From contig CABUCQ010000022.1 in assembly GCA_902490095.1 (NCBI GenBank), positions 1 to 23,454 on the forward strand: DNA of 23,454 nt, written 5' to 3'. The stretch comes from an uncultured Collinsella sp. Lineage in GTDB: Bacteria; Actinomycetota; Coriobacteriia; Coriobacteriales; Coriobacteriaceae. Below the pieces are notes generated by a model that saw only the letters and a program-made list of their open reading frames with translations, had not been told where the DNA came from and made no database searches. Made by a program: the position numbers and the translations under genes. Of this stretch, positions 15,218 through 22,772 are shown one piece after another; positions within the stretch are counted from its first letter, which is position 1, and the number at the start of each line of letters is the position of its first letter.

Positions 15218-16990
15218 ATGATTGAAACTGAGAACAAGGTGTATGCCCGTCGCTGCGAGAGCCATGTCGAGGCCCTGCGCCGCGCCGTTCCGGGCTGCAT
15301 CGAGAAGGTCGAGTGGCAGTGCGAGGACCAGCTGACGATTACCGTCAAGCAGGACAAGCTGCCCGAGGCCGTCCACTACCTGTATTACGAGCGCTACGGC
15401 TGGATTCCCGTGATCATCGGCAACGATGAGCGCAGCCTGTGCGGCCGCTACGCCGTGTACTACGTCATCTCCATGGAGGGGGAGGATCCCGGCTGGGTGA
15501 CCGTGCGCACCGAGGTCGATCCCGCCAAGATGACGTTCCCGTCCGTGACGCCGTTTGTCCCCGCCTGTGTGTGGGGCGAGCGCGAGCTGCGCGACATGTT
15601 CGGCCTGATTCCCGAGGGCCTGCCTGATCGTCGTCGCCTGGTGCTGCCCGACGATTGGCCCAGCGGCCTGTATCCGCTGCGCAAGGACTCCATGGATTAC
15701 CGTTTCCGTCCCGCTCCCGCGAGCGACATGGAAAACTACGAGTTCTTGGCCGATACCAAGGGCAAAGAGACCACGCTCGTCCCCATGGGCCCGTTGCACA
15801 TTACCTCCGACGAGCCCGGCCACTTCCGCCTGTTCGTTGAGGGCGAGACGATCGTCGACGCCGACTATCGTCTGTTCTACGTGCACCGCGGCATGGAGAA
15901 GGTCGCCGAGACGCGCCTGAACTATGACGCCGTGACGTTCCTCGCCGACCGCATCTGCGGCATCTGCGGCTGCGCCCACTCGGTGGCCTATGCCGAGGCC
16001 GTCGAGCGCGCCCAGGGCATCCATGTCCCGCCGCGCGCCCAGTACATTCGTGCCATCATGCTCGAGGTCGAGCGTCTGCACTCGCATCTGCTCAACATTG
16101 GCCTGGCGTCGCACTACACGGGCTTCGACTCCGGCTTCCAGCAGTTCTTCCGCGTCCGCGAGAAGTCCATGGACCTGGCCGAGAAGCTCTCCGGTCACCG
16201 CAAGACCTACGGCCTCAACGTGATCGGCGGCGTGCGTCGCGACATTTTGGCCGAGCAGAAGCTCTCCACGCTCACGACCATCCACCAGCTGCGCTCCGAG
16301 GTTCAGGAACTCGTCGACGTCTTGCTCTCCACGCCCAACTTTATTGAGCGTACGAGCGGTATCGGCATCTTGGACCGCAAGATTGCACGCGACTTCTCGC
16401 CGGTCGGCCCGCTCATGCGTGGCTCGGGCTATGCCCGCGACGTGCGCTTTGACCATCCCTTCGACGGCTACGCCGATCCGGATGTTCAGAAGATGCATGC
16501 CGCCACGGCCGACACCTGCGATGCCTTCGGCCGCACCGCCGTCCGCATCCAGGAGGTCTACGATTCGATCGACATGATCGAGACCATGCTCGAGAACTGC
16601 CCGTCGGGCCCCATCCTCACCACGGATTGGGAGTACACCCCGCACAAGTACGCCATCGGCGCCACCGAGGCGCCGCGCGGCGAGGACGTGCACTGGGCCA
16701 TGCTCGGCAACAACCAGAAGTGCTACCGCTGGCGCGCCAAGGCCGCCACGTACAGCAACTGGCCGGTCCTGCGCTACATGTTCCGCGGCAACACCGTGGG
16801 CGACGCGGCGCTGATCGTCGGCTCGCTCGACCCGTGCTACTCCTGCACCGACCGCGTGACGGTGACCGATGTCGCCGCCAAGCGCGACCACGTGCTTGAC
16901 AAGGAGCAGTTCGAGAACGTCTGGCGCGACAAGTCGCCGCTTGCGGGCGAGGGCACCATGGCCGCTCCGCTCGATGAGGAGGCGCTCTAA
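15218..16990 (+). CDS. hyfG: [NiFe] hydrogenase large subunit HyfG (NuoC-D fusion type)
   Basis: 590 residues (E. coli HyfG 555-571, HycE 569). Residues about 20-165 form a NuoC-like domain ending in WGERELRDMFGLIPEGLPDRR; the rest is the NuoD-like catalytic domain. The nickel-iron site is held by Cys247 and Cys250 in RICGICGCAHS and by Cys540 and Cys543 in DPCYSCTDR. It reduces protons to H2 in the cytoplasm with electrons from formate. After DPCYSCTDR comes a 44-residue tail starting VTVTDV; in HycE the tail is cut off after this Arg (before Met) by HycI once Ni is inserted, and a HycI homologue is encoded downstream. All four Cys are present, so this is a true hydrogenase rather than a complex I subunit. 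It starts 3 bases after hyfF. Confidence 0.95.
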   Translation: MIETENKVYARRCESHVEALRRAVPGCIEKVEWQCEDQLTITVKQDKLPEAVHYLYYERYGWIPVIIGNDERSLCGRYAVYYVISMEGEDPGWVTVRTEVDPAKMTFPSVTPFVPACVWGERELRDMFGLIPEGLPDRRRLVLPDDWPSGLYPLRKDSMDYRFRPAPASDMENYEFLADTKGKETTLVPMGPLHITSDEPGHFRLFVEGETIVDADYRLFYVHRGMEKVAETRLNYDAVTFLADRICGICGCAHSVAYAEAVERAQGIHVPPRAQYIRAIMLEVERLHSHLLNIGLASHYTGFDSGFQQFFRVREKSMDLAEKLSGHRKTYGLNVIGGVRRDILAEQKLSTLTTIHQLRSEVQELVDVLLSTPNFIERTSGIGILDRKIARDFSPVGPLMRGSGYARDVRFDHPFDGYADPDVQKMHAATADTCDAFGRTAVRIQEVYDSIDMIETMLENCPSGPILTTDWEYTPHKYAIGATEAPRGEDVHWAMLGNNQKCYRWRAKAATYSNWPVLRYMFRGNTVGDAALIVGSLDPCYSCTDRVTVTDVAAKRDHVLDKEQFENVWRDKSPLAGEGTMAAPLDEEAL

Positions 16991-16991
16991 T

Positions 16992-17708
16992 ATGCTGAAG
17001 CTTTGGAAGGTTAACGCCAAGGCCGGCGACGCGACGGTCAAGTACCCGTTTGCGCCGTTCCCCACCAACAAGGACATGCGCGGCAAGCCCGAGCACAACG
17101 CCGAGCTCTGCATCGCCTGCGGTGCCTGCGGCGTGGCGTGCCCGGCCGATGCCATTCGCATGGACACCGACCTTGCGGCCGATACCATCACCTGGTCGAT
17201 CGACTACGGTCGCTGCATCTTCTGCGGTCGTTGCGAGGAAGCCTGCCCCATGGAGGCCATCAAGCTCACCGAGGAGTTTGAGCTGGCCGTCATGAGCAAG
17301 GACGACCTCACCAGCAAGAGCGTCTATACGCTCGAGCACTGCTCGCGCTGCGGCAAGCCGTTTGCCCCGCACAAGGAGATCGACTACGCCAAGCGCCTGC
17401 TGCAAAAGGCCGGCGGCATGGAGGCCGAGCAGGCCGCCCGCACCGTCGGTATGTGCCAGGAGTGCAAACGCGAGCTCGACGCCCTGCGCGCCGCCTCGGC
17501 CGTAAAGACCGGCAACGCGCACGGCATGGCTGCCAACGAGACGCTTGCGTCCGGTGAGCCCCAGGGCCCCGGCATGGAGTATCTGGGCGGCCACGGTGTG
17601 AACCCGGAGTATATCGACCGCGAGCTCAACCCCGATGCGCCCGAGATTCCCGCCGGTCCGGCGCCGGTCGAGGGCATCATCATGGATTTTGATACGAAGG
17701 AGGAGTAA
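16992..17708 (+). CDS. hyfH: Hydrogenase-4 ferredoxin subunit HyfH (NuoI/HycF-like)
   Basis: 238 residues, longer than E. coli HyfH/HycF (about 180). Two [4Fe-4S] motifs, CIACGACGVACP (Cys40, 43, 46, 50) and CIFCGRCEEACP (Cys75, 78, 81, 85), carry electrons toward the small subunit. A second pair of Cys motifs, CSRCGKPF (Cys117, 120) and CQEC (Cys155, 158), resembles the C-terminal Cys pairs of HycF and could bind another metal. About 75 further residues, rich in Pro, Gly and Glu, have no counterpart I recall in the E. coli proteins. ATG 16992 is 1 base after hyfG, with GAGGAGG inside the end of hyfG. Confidence 0.92.
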   Translation: MLKLWKVNAKAGDATVKYPFAPFPTNKDMRGKPEHNAELCIACGACGVACPADAIRMDTDLAADTITWSIDYGRCIFCGRCEEACPMEAIKLTEEFELAVMSKDDLTSKSVYTLEHCSRCGKPFAPHKEIDYAKRLLQKAGGMEAEQAARTVGMCQECKRELDALRAASAVKTGNAHGMAANETLASGEPQGPGMEYLGGHGVNPEYIDRELNPDAPEIPAGPAPVEGIIMDFDTKEE

Positions 17709-17710
17709 CC

Positions 17711-18493
17711 ATGGCCGAACCCACGCTTTTGCCCGAGCGGCTTCAGTACCGCCCGACCAAGATCGAGCTCGACGAGAGCATCGAGAAGGCCAAGGCGACC
17801 CTTCTTAAGAAGATCAAGCGCTCGGTGTACGTCTACCGTGTTGACTGCGGCGGCTGCAACGGCTGCGAGATCGAGATCTTCGGTTCCATCACGCCCGTCT
17901 TTGACGTCGAGCGCTTTGGCATCAAGGTCGTGCCCTCGCCCCGTCACGCCGATGTGCTGCTGTACACCGGTGCCGTGACGCGTGCCATGCGCATGCCGGC
18001 CCTGCGCGCCTTTGAGGCCGCACCCGATCCCAAGATCGTGGTGTCCTATGGCGCGTGTGGCTGCACCGGCGGCATCTTCTACGACAACTACTGCGTCTGG
18101 GGTGGCACGGACAAGATCTTGCCGGTCGATGTCTATATCCCCGGCTGCCCGCCCAGCCCCGCGCAGACCGTCTACGGCTTTGCCATGGCGCTCGGTCTGC
18201 TGGACCAAAAGCTCCATGCCGAGACCACGGTGGAGGCCGCCGACGAGCAGGCCGATATCCTACATCCCGGCGTGCCGTACAAGCTGCGCGTTGCCATCGA
18301 GCGCGAGGCTCGCGCCATGAGCGGCTACCGTTACGGCCGCGATTTGGCCAATGAGTTTATGGATACGCTCGAGGGCGCGCCCAAGGGCGATATCCGCGGT
18401 GCCATGGCGCTGCTCATCGACAAGCAGGACGATCCGCGCCGCGTCGAGGTGTACTCGGCGCTGCAGGATCTGGTGCTGGCCGGAGGTCGCTAG
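17711..18493 (+). CDS. hyfI: [NiFe] hydrogenase small subunit HyfI (NuoB-like)
   Basis: 260 residues (E. coli HyfI 252). It holds the [4Fe-4S] cluster nearest to the nickel-iron site, with Cys46, Cys49 and Cys52 in VDCGGCNGCEIE, Cys116 and Cys118 in YGACGCTGG, and Cys146 in PGCPPSP. It pairs with HyfG in the cytoplasmic arm. The C-terminal 90 residues, beyond the NuoB-like core, include an Arg-rich YRYGRDLANEF segment. It begins 2 bases after hyfH with AAGGAGGAG upstream and its stop abuts the next start codon. Confidence 0.94.
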   Translation: MAEPTLLPERLQYRPTKIELDESIEKAKATLLKKIKRSVYVYRVDCGGCNGCEIEIFGSITPVFDVERFGIKVVPSPRHADVLLYTGAVTRAMRMPALRAFEAAPDPKIVVSYGACGCTGGIFYDNYCVWGGTDKILPVDVYIPGCPPSPAQTVYGFAMALGLLDQKLHAETTVEAADEQADILHPGVPYKLRVAIEREARAMSGYRYGRDLANEFMDTLEGAPKGDIRGAMALLIDKQDDPRRVEVYSALQDLVLAGGR

Positions 18494-19075
18494 ATGGAGC
18501 TCACGGACCGCTCTGGTTACTTTGCGGGCCCCGGTATGCTCGGCGGCTCCTTTGGCGATGCCTCGCGCGCAAGCGACGAGGCTGCCGAGGGCGTCGCCGA
18601 CCCCTGCCTGGGCCATGCGCCCGACCAGGTGGTCTTCTACGAGCTCACGCGTAAGTTTGTGGAGACTGAGGAAGACGTTCCCCAGGAGGCCTGCGACGTG
18701 CTGTACTACACGCTCGCCGTGGGCCACCACACCGGCGTGCTCGACTGCTTTGAGCCGCGCCTGTCGGTGCCGGTGGATGTGTTCTATTCGCTCGTCGACG
18801 CGCTGCCGGAGGGGGAGGCTAAGACCAAGTTCGAGGCCATCCGCTCCTTTGGCGAGTGCCAGCTCGACAAGGCGGCGGTGCCGTCGCTGCTCGAGGCCTG
18901 CGATGCGCTGCTCGACGAGCGCGGTTTTCGCGGGTCGGCCAAGGCCGGCCTCTCGGTGTTCGACGACGACTTTGGCCTGCATGCCCAGCAGGTCGCGTTC
19001 TTAATGAAGTTTCGCGATCTGGTTGAGCGCGTTCGCGATGTGTCGGGCGTGTATCTGACGGGAAGGTTGCAGTAA
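18494..19075 (+). CDS. hyfJ: Formate hydrogenlyase maturation protein (HycH/HyfJ family)
   Basis: 193 residues. From about residue 45 on it matches HycH/HyfJ in E. coli (about 137 residues): VVFYELTRKFVE, VLYYTLAVGHHTGVLDC and FGECQLDKAAVP are close matches. The family helps mature the hydrogenase large subunit, mechanism uncertain. The first 44 residues, rich in Gly, Ala and Asp, are an extension; I keep the ATG at 18494 because GGAGG lies 7 bases upstream and the codon directly abuts the hyfI stop. Its stop overlaps the hycI start (TAATG). Confidence 0.88.
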   Translation: MELTDRSGYFAGPGMLGGSFGDASRASDEAAEGVADPCLGHAPDQVVFYELTRKFVETEEDVPQEACDVLYYTLAVGHHTGVLDCFEPRLSVPVDVFYSLVDALPEGEAKTKFEAIRSFGECQLDKAAVPSLLEACDALLDERGFRGSAKAGLSVFDDDFGLHAQQVAFLMKFRDLVERVRDVSGVYLTGRLQ

Positions 19076-19578
19076 TGGGTCGCGTTGTGGATGGTCGTGT
19101 GAACGGCGCCCCGTTTGCGGGTATCGTGCTCACGGCGGGAAGCGTGCTGCGTGCCGACGATGCCGCCGGCCCCGTGCTCTCCAAAAAGATGGAGGACACG
19201 CCTCTTGCCGGCTGGTACACCATCGACGGCGGGCAAACGCCCGAGGACGACATCATCGAGGTTAAGCGTGAGCGTCCGCCGCGTTTGGTTTTGGTCGATG
19301 CCGCCGACATGGCGCTGCCCGTCGGCGCCATCCGCTTGCTCGACAAACGTGACGTGGCCCGCAAGTCGATGTTCACCACGCATTCGCTCCCTTTGTCGAT
19401 TCTGATCGAGGAAATCGAGCAATCGTGCGAAGATATCGTCTTCATAGGGATTCAGCCGGGCGATACGGAGTTTTACAACCCTATGTCCCCGGAGGTCTTT
19501 GACGCCGTCGACGCCGTGTACGACGCCGTGGCCGCCAACGACTTTTCCCACTTTGTCCGCTTGGGGCAAGAGCAATAG
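19075..19578 (+). CDS. hycI: Hydrogenase maturation protease (HycI family)
   Basis: 167 residues (E. coli HycI 156). It trims the C-terminal tail of the [NiFe] large subunit after nickel is loaded. The nickel-sensing residues of HycI (Asp16, Asp62, His90) correspond in spacing to Asp29, Asp75 and His103 here, in RADDAAGP, LVDAADMA and TTHSLPL; both gaps (46 and 28 residues) are identical. The usual GN at the N-terminal motif reads AGS. Later IGIQPGDTEFYNPM matches HycI. In E. coli hyf this position holds the regulator hyfR and the protease is in the hyc operon, so this locus carries its own processing enzyme. Confidence 0.92.
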   Translation: MGRVVDGRVNGAPFAGIVLTAGSVLRADDAAGPVLSKKMEDTPLAGWYTIDGGQTPEDDIIEVKRERPPRLVLVDAADMALPVGAIRLLDKRDVARKSMFTTHSLPLSILIEEIEQSCEDIVFIGIQPGDTEFYNPMSPEVFDAVDAVYDAVAANDFSHFVRLGQEQ

Positions 19579-19617
19579 GAGCGCTTGTCCCTGCTGATTA
19601 GGAAAGAAGTGATTGAC

Positions 19618-20457
19618 ATGGCAGATTCCAAGGTGGAGTACCCCGCTCCTGATTGCCTGGCACCCGCTGCGATCGAGGCCAAGACCGAGGCCGCCGGCGT
19701 GACCAAGGCCAACCTGCCGGTCGCAAAGGCCTTTCTGTTGGCAATGTTCGCCGGTGCGTTTATTGCCTTCGGTGGCCTGTTCTTTACCGTGTTCTTGAGC
19801 GATAGCACGCTGGGCTGGGGCGCCCAGCGCGTCGTGGGCGGCCTGTGCTTTTGCCTGGGCCTGGTGCTGGTGCTGGTGTGCGGCGCCGAGCTGTTTACCG
19901 GCAATTCGCTTATGGTCTGCGCGCTCAAGAGCAAAAAGATCACCCTGGCTCAGATGCTCAAGGCTTGGGTCGTCGTGTGGGTCGGCAATTTTGTCGGTGC
20001 CCTGTTCATCGTCTTTTTGGTGTACATGGCCGGCATCTATAAGCTCAACGGCGAGGCGGTCGCCAACTCCATGGTGAGCGTCGCCGCCGGCAAGGTGACG
20101 GTCGACTGGGTGACGATCTTCTTCCGCGGCATCCTGTGCAACATCTTTGTGTGCCTGGCCGTGTGGATTGGCACTGCGGGCAAGACCGTAGTCGATAAGG
20201 TTGTGGGCATTTTGCTGCCCATCGCCGCCTTTGTGGCCTGCGGTTTTGAGCACTGCGTTGCCAACATGTACTTTTTGCCCATGGGTGCCGTGATGCACGC
20301 GTGCGGCTATGGTGCCGACGTCGCCGGCGCCGATGCGCTCAACGCCGCGGGCATTGCGTTTAACCTATCCGCCGCCACGCTGGGCAACATCGTGGGCGGC
20401 GCGGTTCTGATCGCGCTCGGCTACTGGTTTGTCTACGCCAAGAAGTCCGAGGCGTAA
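19618..20457 (+). CDS. focA: Formate channel, FocA/FocB (FNT) family
   Basis: 279 residues with six hydrophobic segments, the length and topology of formate-nitrite transporters, which form pentamers in the inner membrane and pass formate in or out. Family segments seen: AMFAGAFIAFGG, CGAELFTGNSL, WVGNFVGALF, FFRGILCNIFVCLAVW and GFEHCVANMYFLP; His212 in the last is the gating and protonation residue. Place at the end of a hyf operon is as for E. coli focB, so focB is an equally good name. ATG 19618 has AGGAAAG 11 bases upstream; the frame is open from TTG 19585 but without a better start. A strong terminator follows. Confidence 0.93.
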   Translation: MADSKVEYPAPDCLAPAAIEAKTEAAGVTKANLPVAKAFLLAMFAGAFIAFGGLFFTVFLSDSTLGWGAQRVVGGLCFCLGLVLVLVCGAELFTGNSLMVCALKSKKITLAQMLKAWVVVWVGNFVGALFIVFLVYMAGIYKLNGEAVANSMVSVAAGKVTVDWVTIFFRGILCNIFVCLAVWIGTAGKTVVDKVVGILLPIAAFVACGFEHCVANMYFLPMGAVMHACGYGADVAGADALNAAGIAFNLSAATLGNIVGGAVLIALGYWFVYAKKSEA

Positions 20458-20478
20458 GGTACCGTCTGTTTGACGTTG

Positions 20479-20514
20479 GCCTCCCGCGGGGCGTTGCCGT
20501 GCGGGAGGCTTTTT
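20479..20514 (+). terminator. Intrinsic terminator of the FHL locus
   Basis: Perfect 9-bp stem GCCTCCCGC (20479-20487) with GCGGGAGGC (20501-20509), 13-nt loop and TTTTT (20510-20514), 21 bases after the formate channel stop. It separates the FHL genes from the oxidoreductase that follows. Confidence 0.9.
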
Positions 20515-20578
20515 GGGTCTGGGGCTCGTTGCCGGGCTGTTGGCCTGTTGTGTTTGGCTGATGAAAGGGGTAATCGAG

Positions 20579-22696
20579 ATGGCATCTGCTGTGGAGCGTG
20601 ACGGTCGCGCCGTGGTGACCACATGCGGGGGATGCTATGCCGATTGCGCCTTTGCGGCCCATGTTGAGGATGGGCGTGTGGTGGCCGAGTTGCCGGTGCC
20701 GGGGCATCCGTGCGCGGCGCGTGCCCTGTGCGCACGCGGACGGCATCGCCTGGCAATGCCGTTTGACGAGCGTGACCGCATTGTGCACCCCATGCGACGC
20801 CGCCGGGATGGCTCGGGGTTTGATGCGATTACCTGGGACGAGGCGTTCGCGCAGATTGCCGAGCGTCTTTTGGGGATTGTTGACGAGTGCGGGCCTCGTG
20901 CACTGGGCATGACGCTCGGCGTTCCCTCGTTCGACCGCTGCTGGGCCTATCGCTTTATGCATGCGCTGGGTTCGCCCAACGTGTACGGTGCCGATGGCGC
21001 CTGTGAGGTAAGCCGTCTCACTGGTTGGGAGCATAGCTTGGGCTATAGCCCCGCCTCCGACCTGGCACATACCGATTGCATTATGTACCTGGGGCGTTCC
21101 ATTGTCGATTCGTCGACGATGGGGGCCGTTGATGCGCTCAACGATGCGCGCCGGCGCGGGGCGAAGATCATCGTGGTTGACCCCCGGCGCAGCGGCTCGG
21201 CCGCGCTTGCCGATCGCTGGCTGTGCGTACGCCCGGGCTGCGACCTGGCCTTGCTGCTGGGCATTGCGCATATGCTCATTGCCGAGGACCTGTACGATCA
21301 CGATTTCGTTGCCCGCTATACCACGGGTTTTGAGGAGCTGGCGCAGGCGGCCAGTGCTTGGACGCCCGAGTGGGCCGAGTCGATGTGCGACGTGCCGGCC
21401 GCAGAGATTGTCGCCACGGCGCGCGATCTCGCTGCCGCCGCGCCTGCCGCTGTGGTGGATGCGGGCTTTCATGGCGGCATCGGAATCGCGTATGCCAATA
21501 GCACCCAGACCGCGCGCGCTATCTGCTTGGTCGACGTACTGCTAGGCTGCATCGGACACGCGGGCGGTGCCCTCAACCCGCCCACGCCGCTCGTGTTGGG
21601 CGACCTCGATCCCGCACGCTTTGCGACGCCGCCGGTGCCGCTCGGGCCCAAGCTGGGGTCTGAGCGCTATCCACTGGTCGATCCGGTGCGCGGCCTGTGC
21701 ACGACCATCGGTCAGTCGATTCTTGCCGGCGATTTGCGTGGGCTCATCGTCTATGCCAGTAACCCCGGTGCGGGCTATGGCAATGCACAGGCTTGGTTGA
21801 GTATTTTGCAGCAGCTCGACTTGCTCGTGACGATTGATATTCGCTGGTCTGAGACAGCGCGTGCTTCTGATTTCGTGCTGCCCGACGTGACGTATCTTGA
21901 GGCCGACCGCGGCGTGGGAACGGTGACGGGCGCCAACGATGCGCGCGTGTTCTACCGCAACGCCGTGCTGCCCGTGCAGCATGACGACACACGTCCCGGT
22001 CGGGAGATTTTTGCCGGTCTGGCGCGGGCGTGTGGCGTGGGCGAGTACTTCCAGTTTACGTCTGACGATCTGGCGGCTGCCCAGGTGGAGCCTTTTGGGA
22101 TTGATCTGGACGAGCTCAAGGAGCGCGGCTGGGCCGACACGGGTGTTGCGTTGCCGTCGCGCACGGGTGAGCCGGTGATTCCGCTTGCCGGCGGCAAGAT
22201 TGCGCTGGCAAGCGACATATGGGAGCGAGCCGGCATGGGTCGTGTGCCCGACTGGATCGCGCCCATGGTGGAGCCCAGCCCGGGGATGTTTCGCCTCATT
22301 AGCGGCAATCGACCCTTTGAGTCGCATACCTCGCGCAGGCTCGCGGCAGCAGGTGCCGCCGAGGCGGGTTCCGACTTGGACGCCGTGCAGATGAATGCCG
22401 GTGTTGCCACACGCATGGGTATCGCCAATGGCGAGGTCGTCGAGCTGGTGAGCGATATGGGCCGCGACCGCGTGCGCGTGGAGACGACGCCGTATCTGCA
22501 TCCGGCGTGCATCTTCACCTCGGCCGCCCCCGGCGGACGTTCGTTTGGCGCCGATGCCGGCGGCGCTCAGGCCTTGGGCGTCGGCCCACTCGACCATACA
22601 CCGTTGCGTTGGGACCCATTGACGGGCGCCGCGCTCACCCAGGAAAACGCCGTTCGCGTGGAAAAGATCGCGGCACGCGAGGATAATAGCGATTGA
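20579..22696 (+). CDS. Stand-alone molybdopterin oxidoreductase (DMSO reductase superfamily), substrate unknown
   Basis: 705 residues. The N-terminal [4Fe-4S] motif is Cys16-x2-Cys19-x3-Cys23-x27-Cys51, followed by RG. Cys142 in DGACEVSRLTG lies where Mo/W ligands occur (Sec140 in FdhF), so this is a Cys enzyme. Cofactor-binding segments include IIVVDPRRSGSAALAD and, near the C-terminus, MFRLISGNRPFESHTSRR and a molydop-binding domain. There is no twin-arginine signal, so it is cytoplasmic, and no electron-transfer or membrane subunit is encoded beside it. It resembles PhsA/PsrA-type or acetylene hydratase/transhydroxylase-like members more than formate dehydrogenases, but I cannot name the substrate. 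ATG 20579 is chosen for AAAGGGG 8 bases upstream; the frame runs upstream into the terminator. It lies just before selA. Confidence 0.85.
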   Translation: MASAVERDGRAVVTTCGGCYADCAFAAHVEDGRVVAELPVPGHPCAARALCARGRHRLAMPFDERDRIVHPMRRRRDGSGFDAITWDEAFAQIAERLLGIVDECGPRALGMTLGVPSFDRCWAYRFMHALGSPNVYGADGACEVSRLTGWEHSLGYSPASDLAHTDCIMYLGRSIVDSSTMGAVDALNDARRRGAKIIVVDPRRSGSAALADRWLCVRPGCDLALLLGIAHMLIAEDLYDHDFVARYTTGFEELAQAASAWTPEWAESMCDVPAAEIVATARDLAAAAPAAVVDAGFHGGIGIAYANSTQTARAICLVDVLLGCIGHAGGALNPPTPLVLGDLDPARFATPPVPLGPKLGSERYPLVDPVRGLCTTIGQSILAGDLRGLIVYASNPGAGYGNAQAWLSILQQLDLLVTIDIRWSETARASDFVLPDVTYLEADRGVGTVTGANDARVFYRNAVLPVQHDDTRPGREIFAGLARACGVGEYFQFTSDDLAAAQVEPFGIDLDELKERGWADTGVALPSRTGEPVIPLAGGKIALASDIWERAGMGRVPDWIAPMVEPSPGMFRLISGNRPFESHTSRRLAAAGAAEAGSDLDAVQMNAGVATRMGIANGEVVELVSDMGRDRVRVETTPYLHPACIFTSAAPGGRSFGADAGGAQALGVGPLDHTPLRWDPLTGAALTQENAVRVEKIAAREDNSD

Positions 22697-22766
22697 TTGA
22701 CTCAGCCGATCGAATTGGCTGATAGTTTGACGTTCGAACGATTGATTCACCTTTGGTTTTGAAAGG
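22690..22766 (+). other. Intergenic region before selA with repeats
   Basis: Contains a 6-bp inverted pair TCAGCC (22702-22707) and GGCTGA (22717-22722), too weak and without a T-run for a sure terminator, a palindrome CGTTCGAACG (22731-22740), and a direct repeat CGATTGATT (22690-22698 and 22739-22747). These may be a regulator site for selA. TTGACG at 22727-22732 could be a -35 box but no good -10 box follows. The selA ribosome binding site is GAAAGG (22761-22766). Confidence 0.35.
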
Positions 22767-22772
22767 TCGCAC

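Noticed and set aside
12950..17191. 1413-codon open frame on the minus strand
   Set aside because: It is antisense to hyfE-hyfH, whose products are clearly recognisable; the long frame is a by-product of high-GC codon use (His, Gly, Arg-rich translation, no domain).
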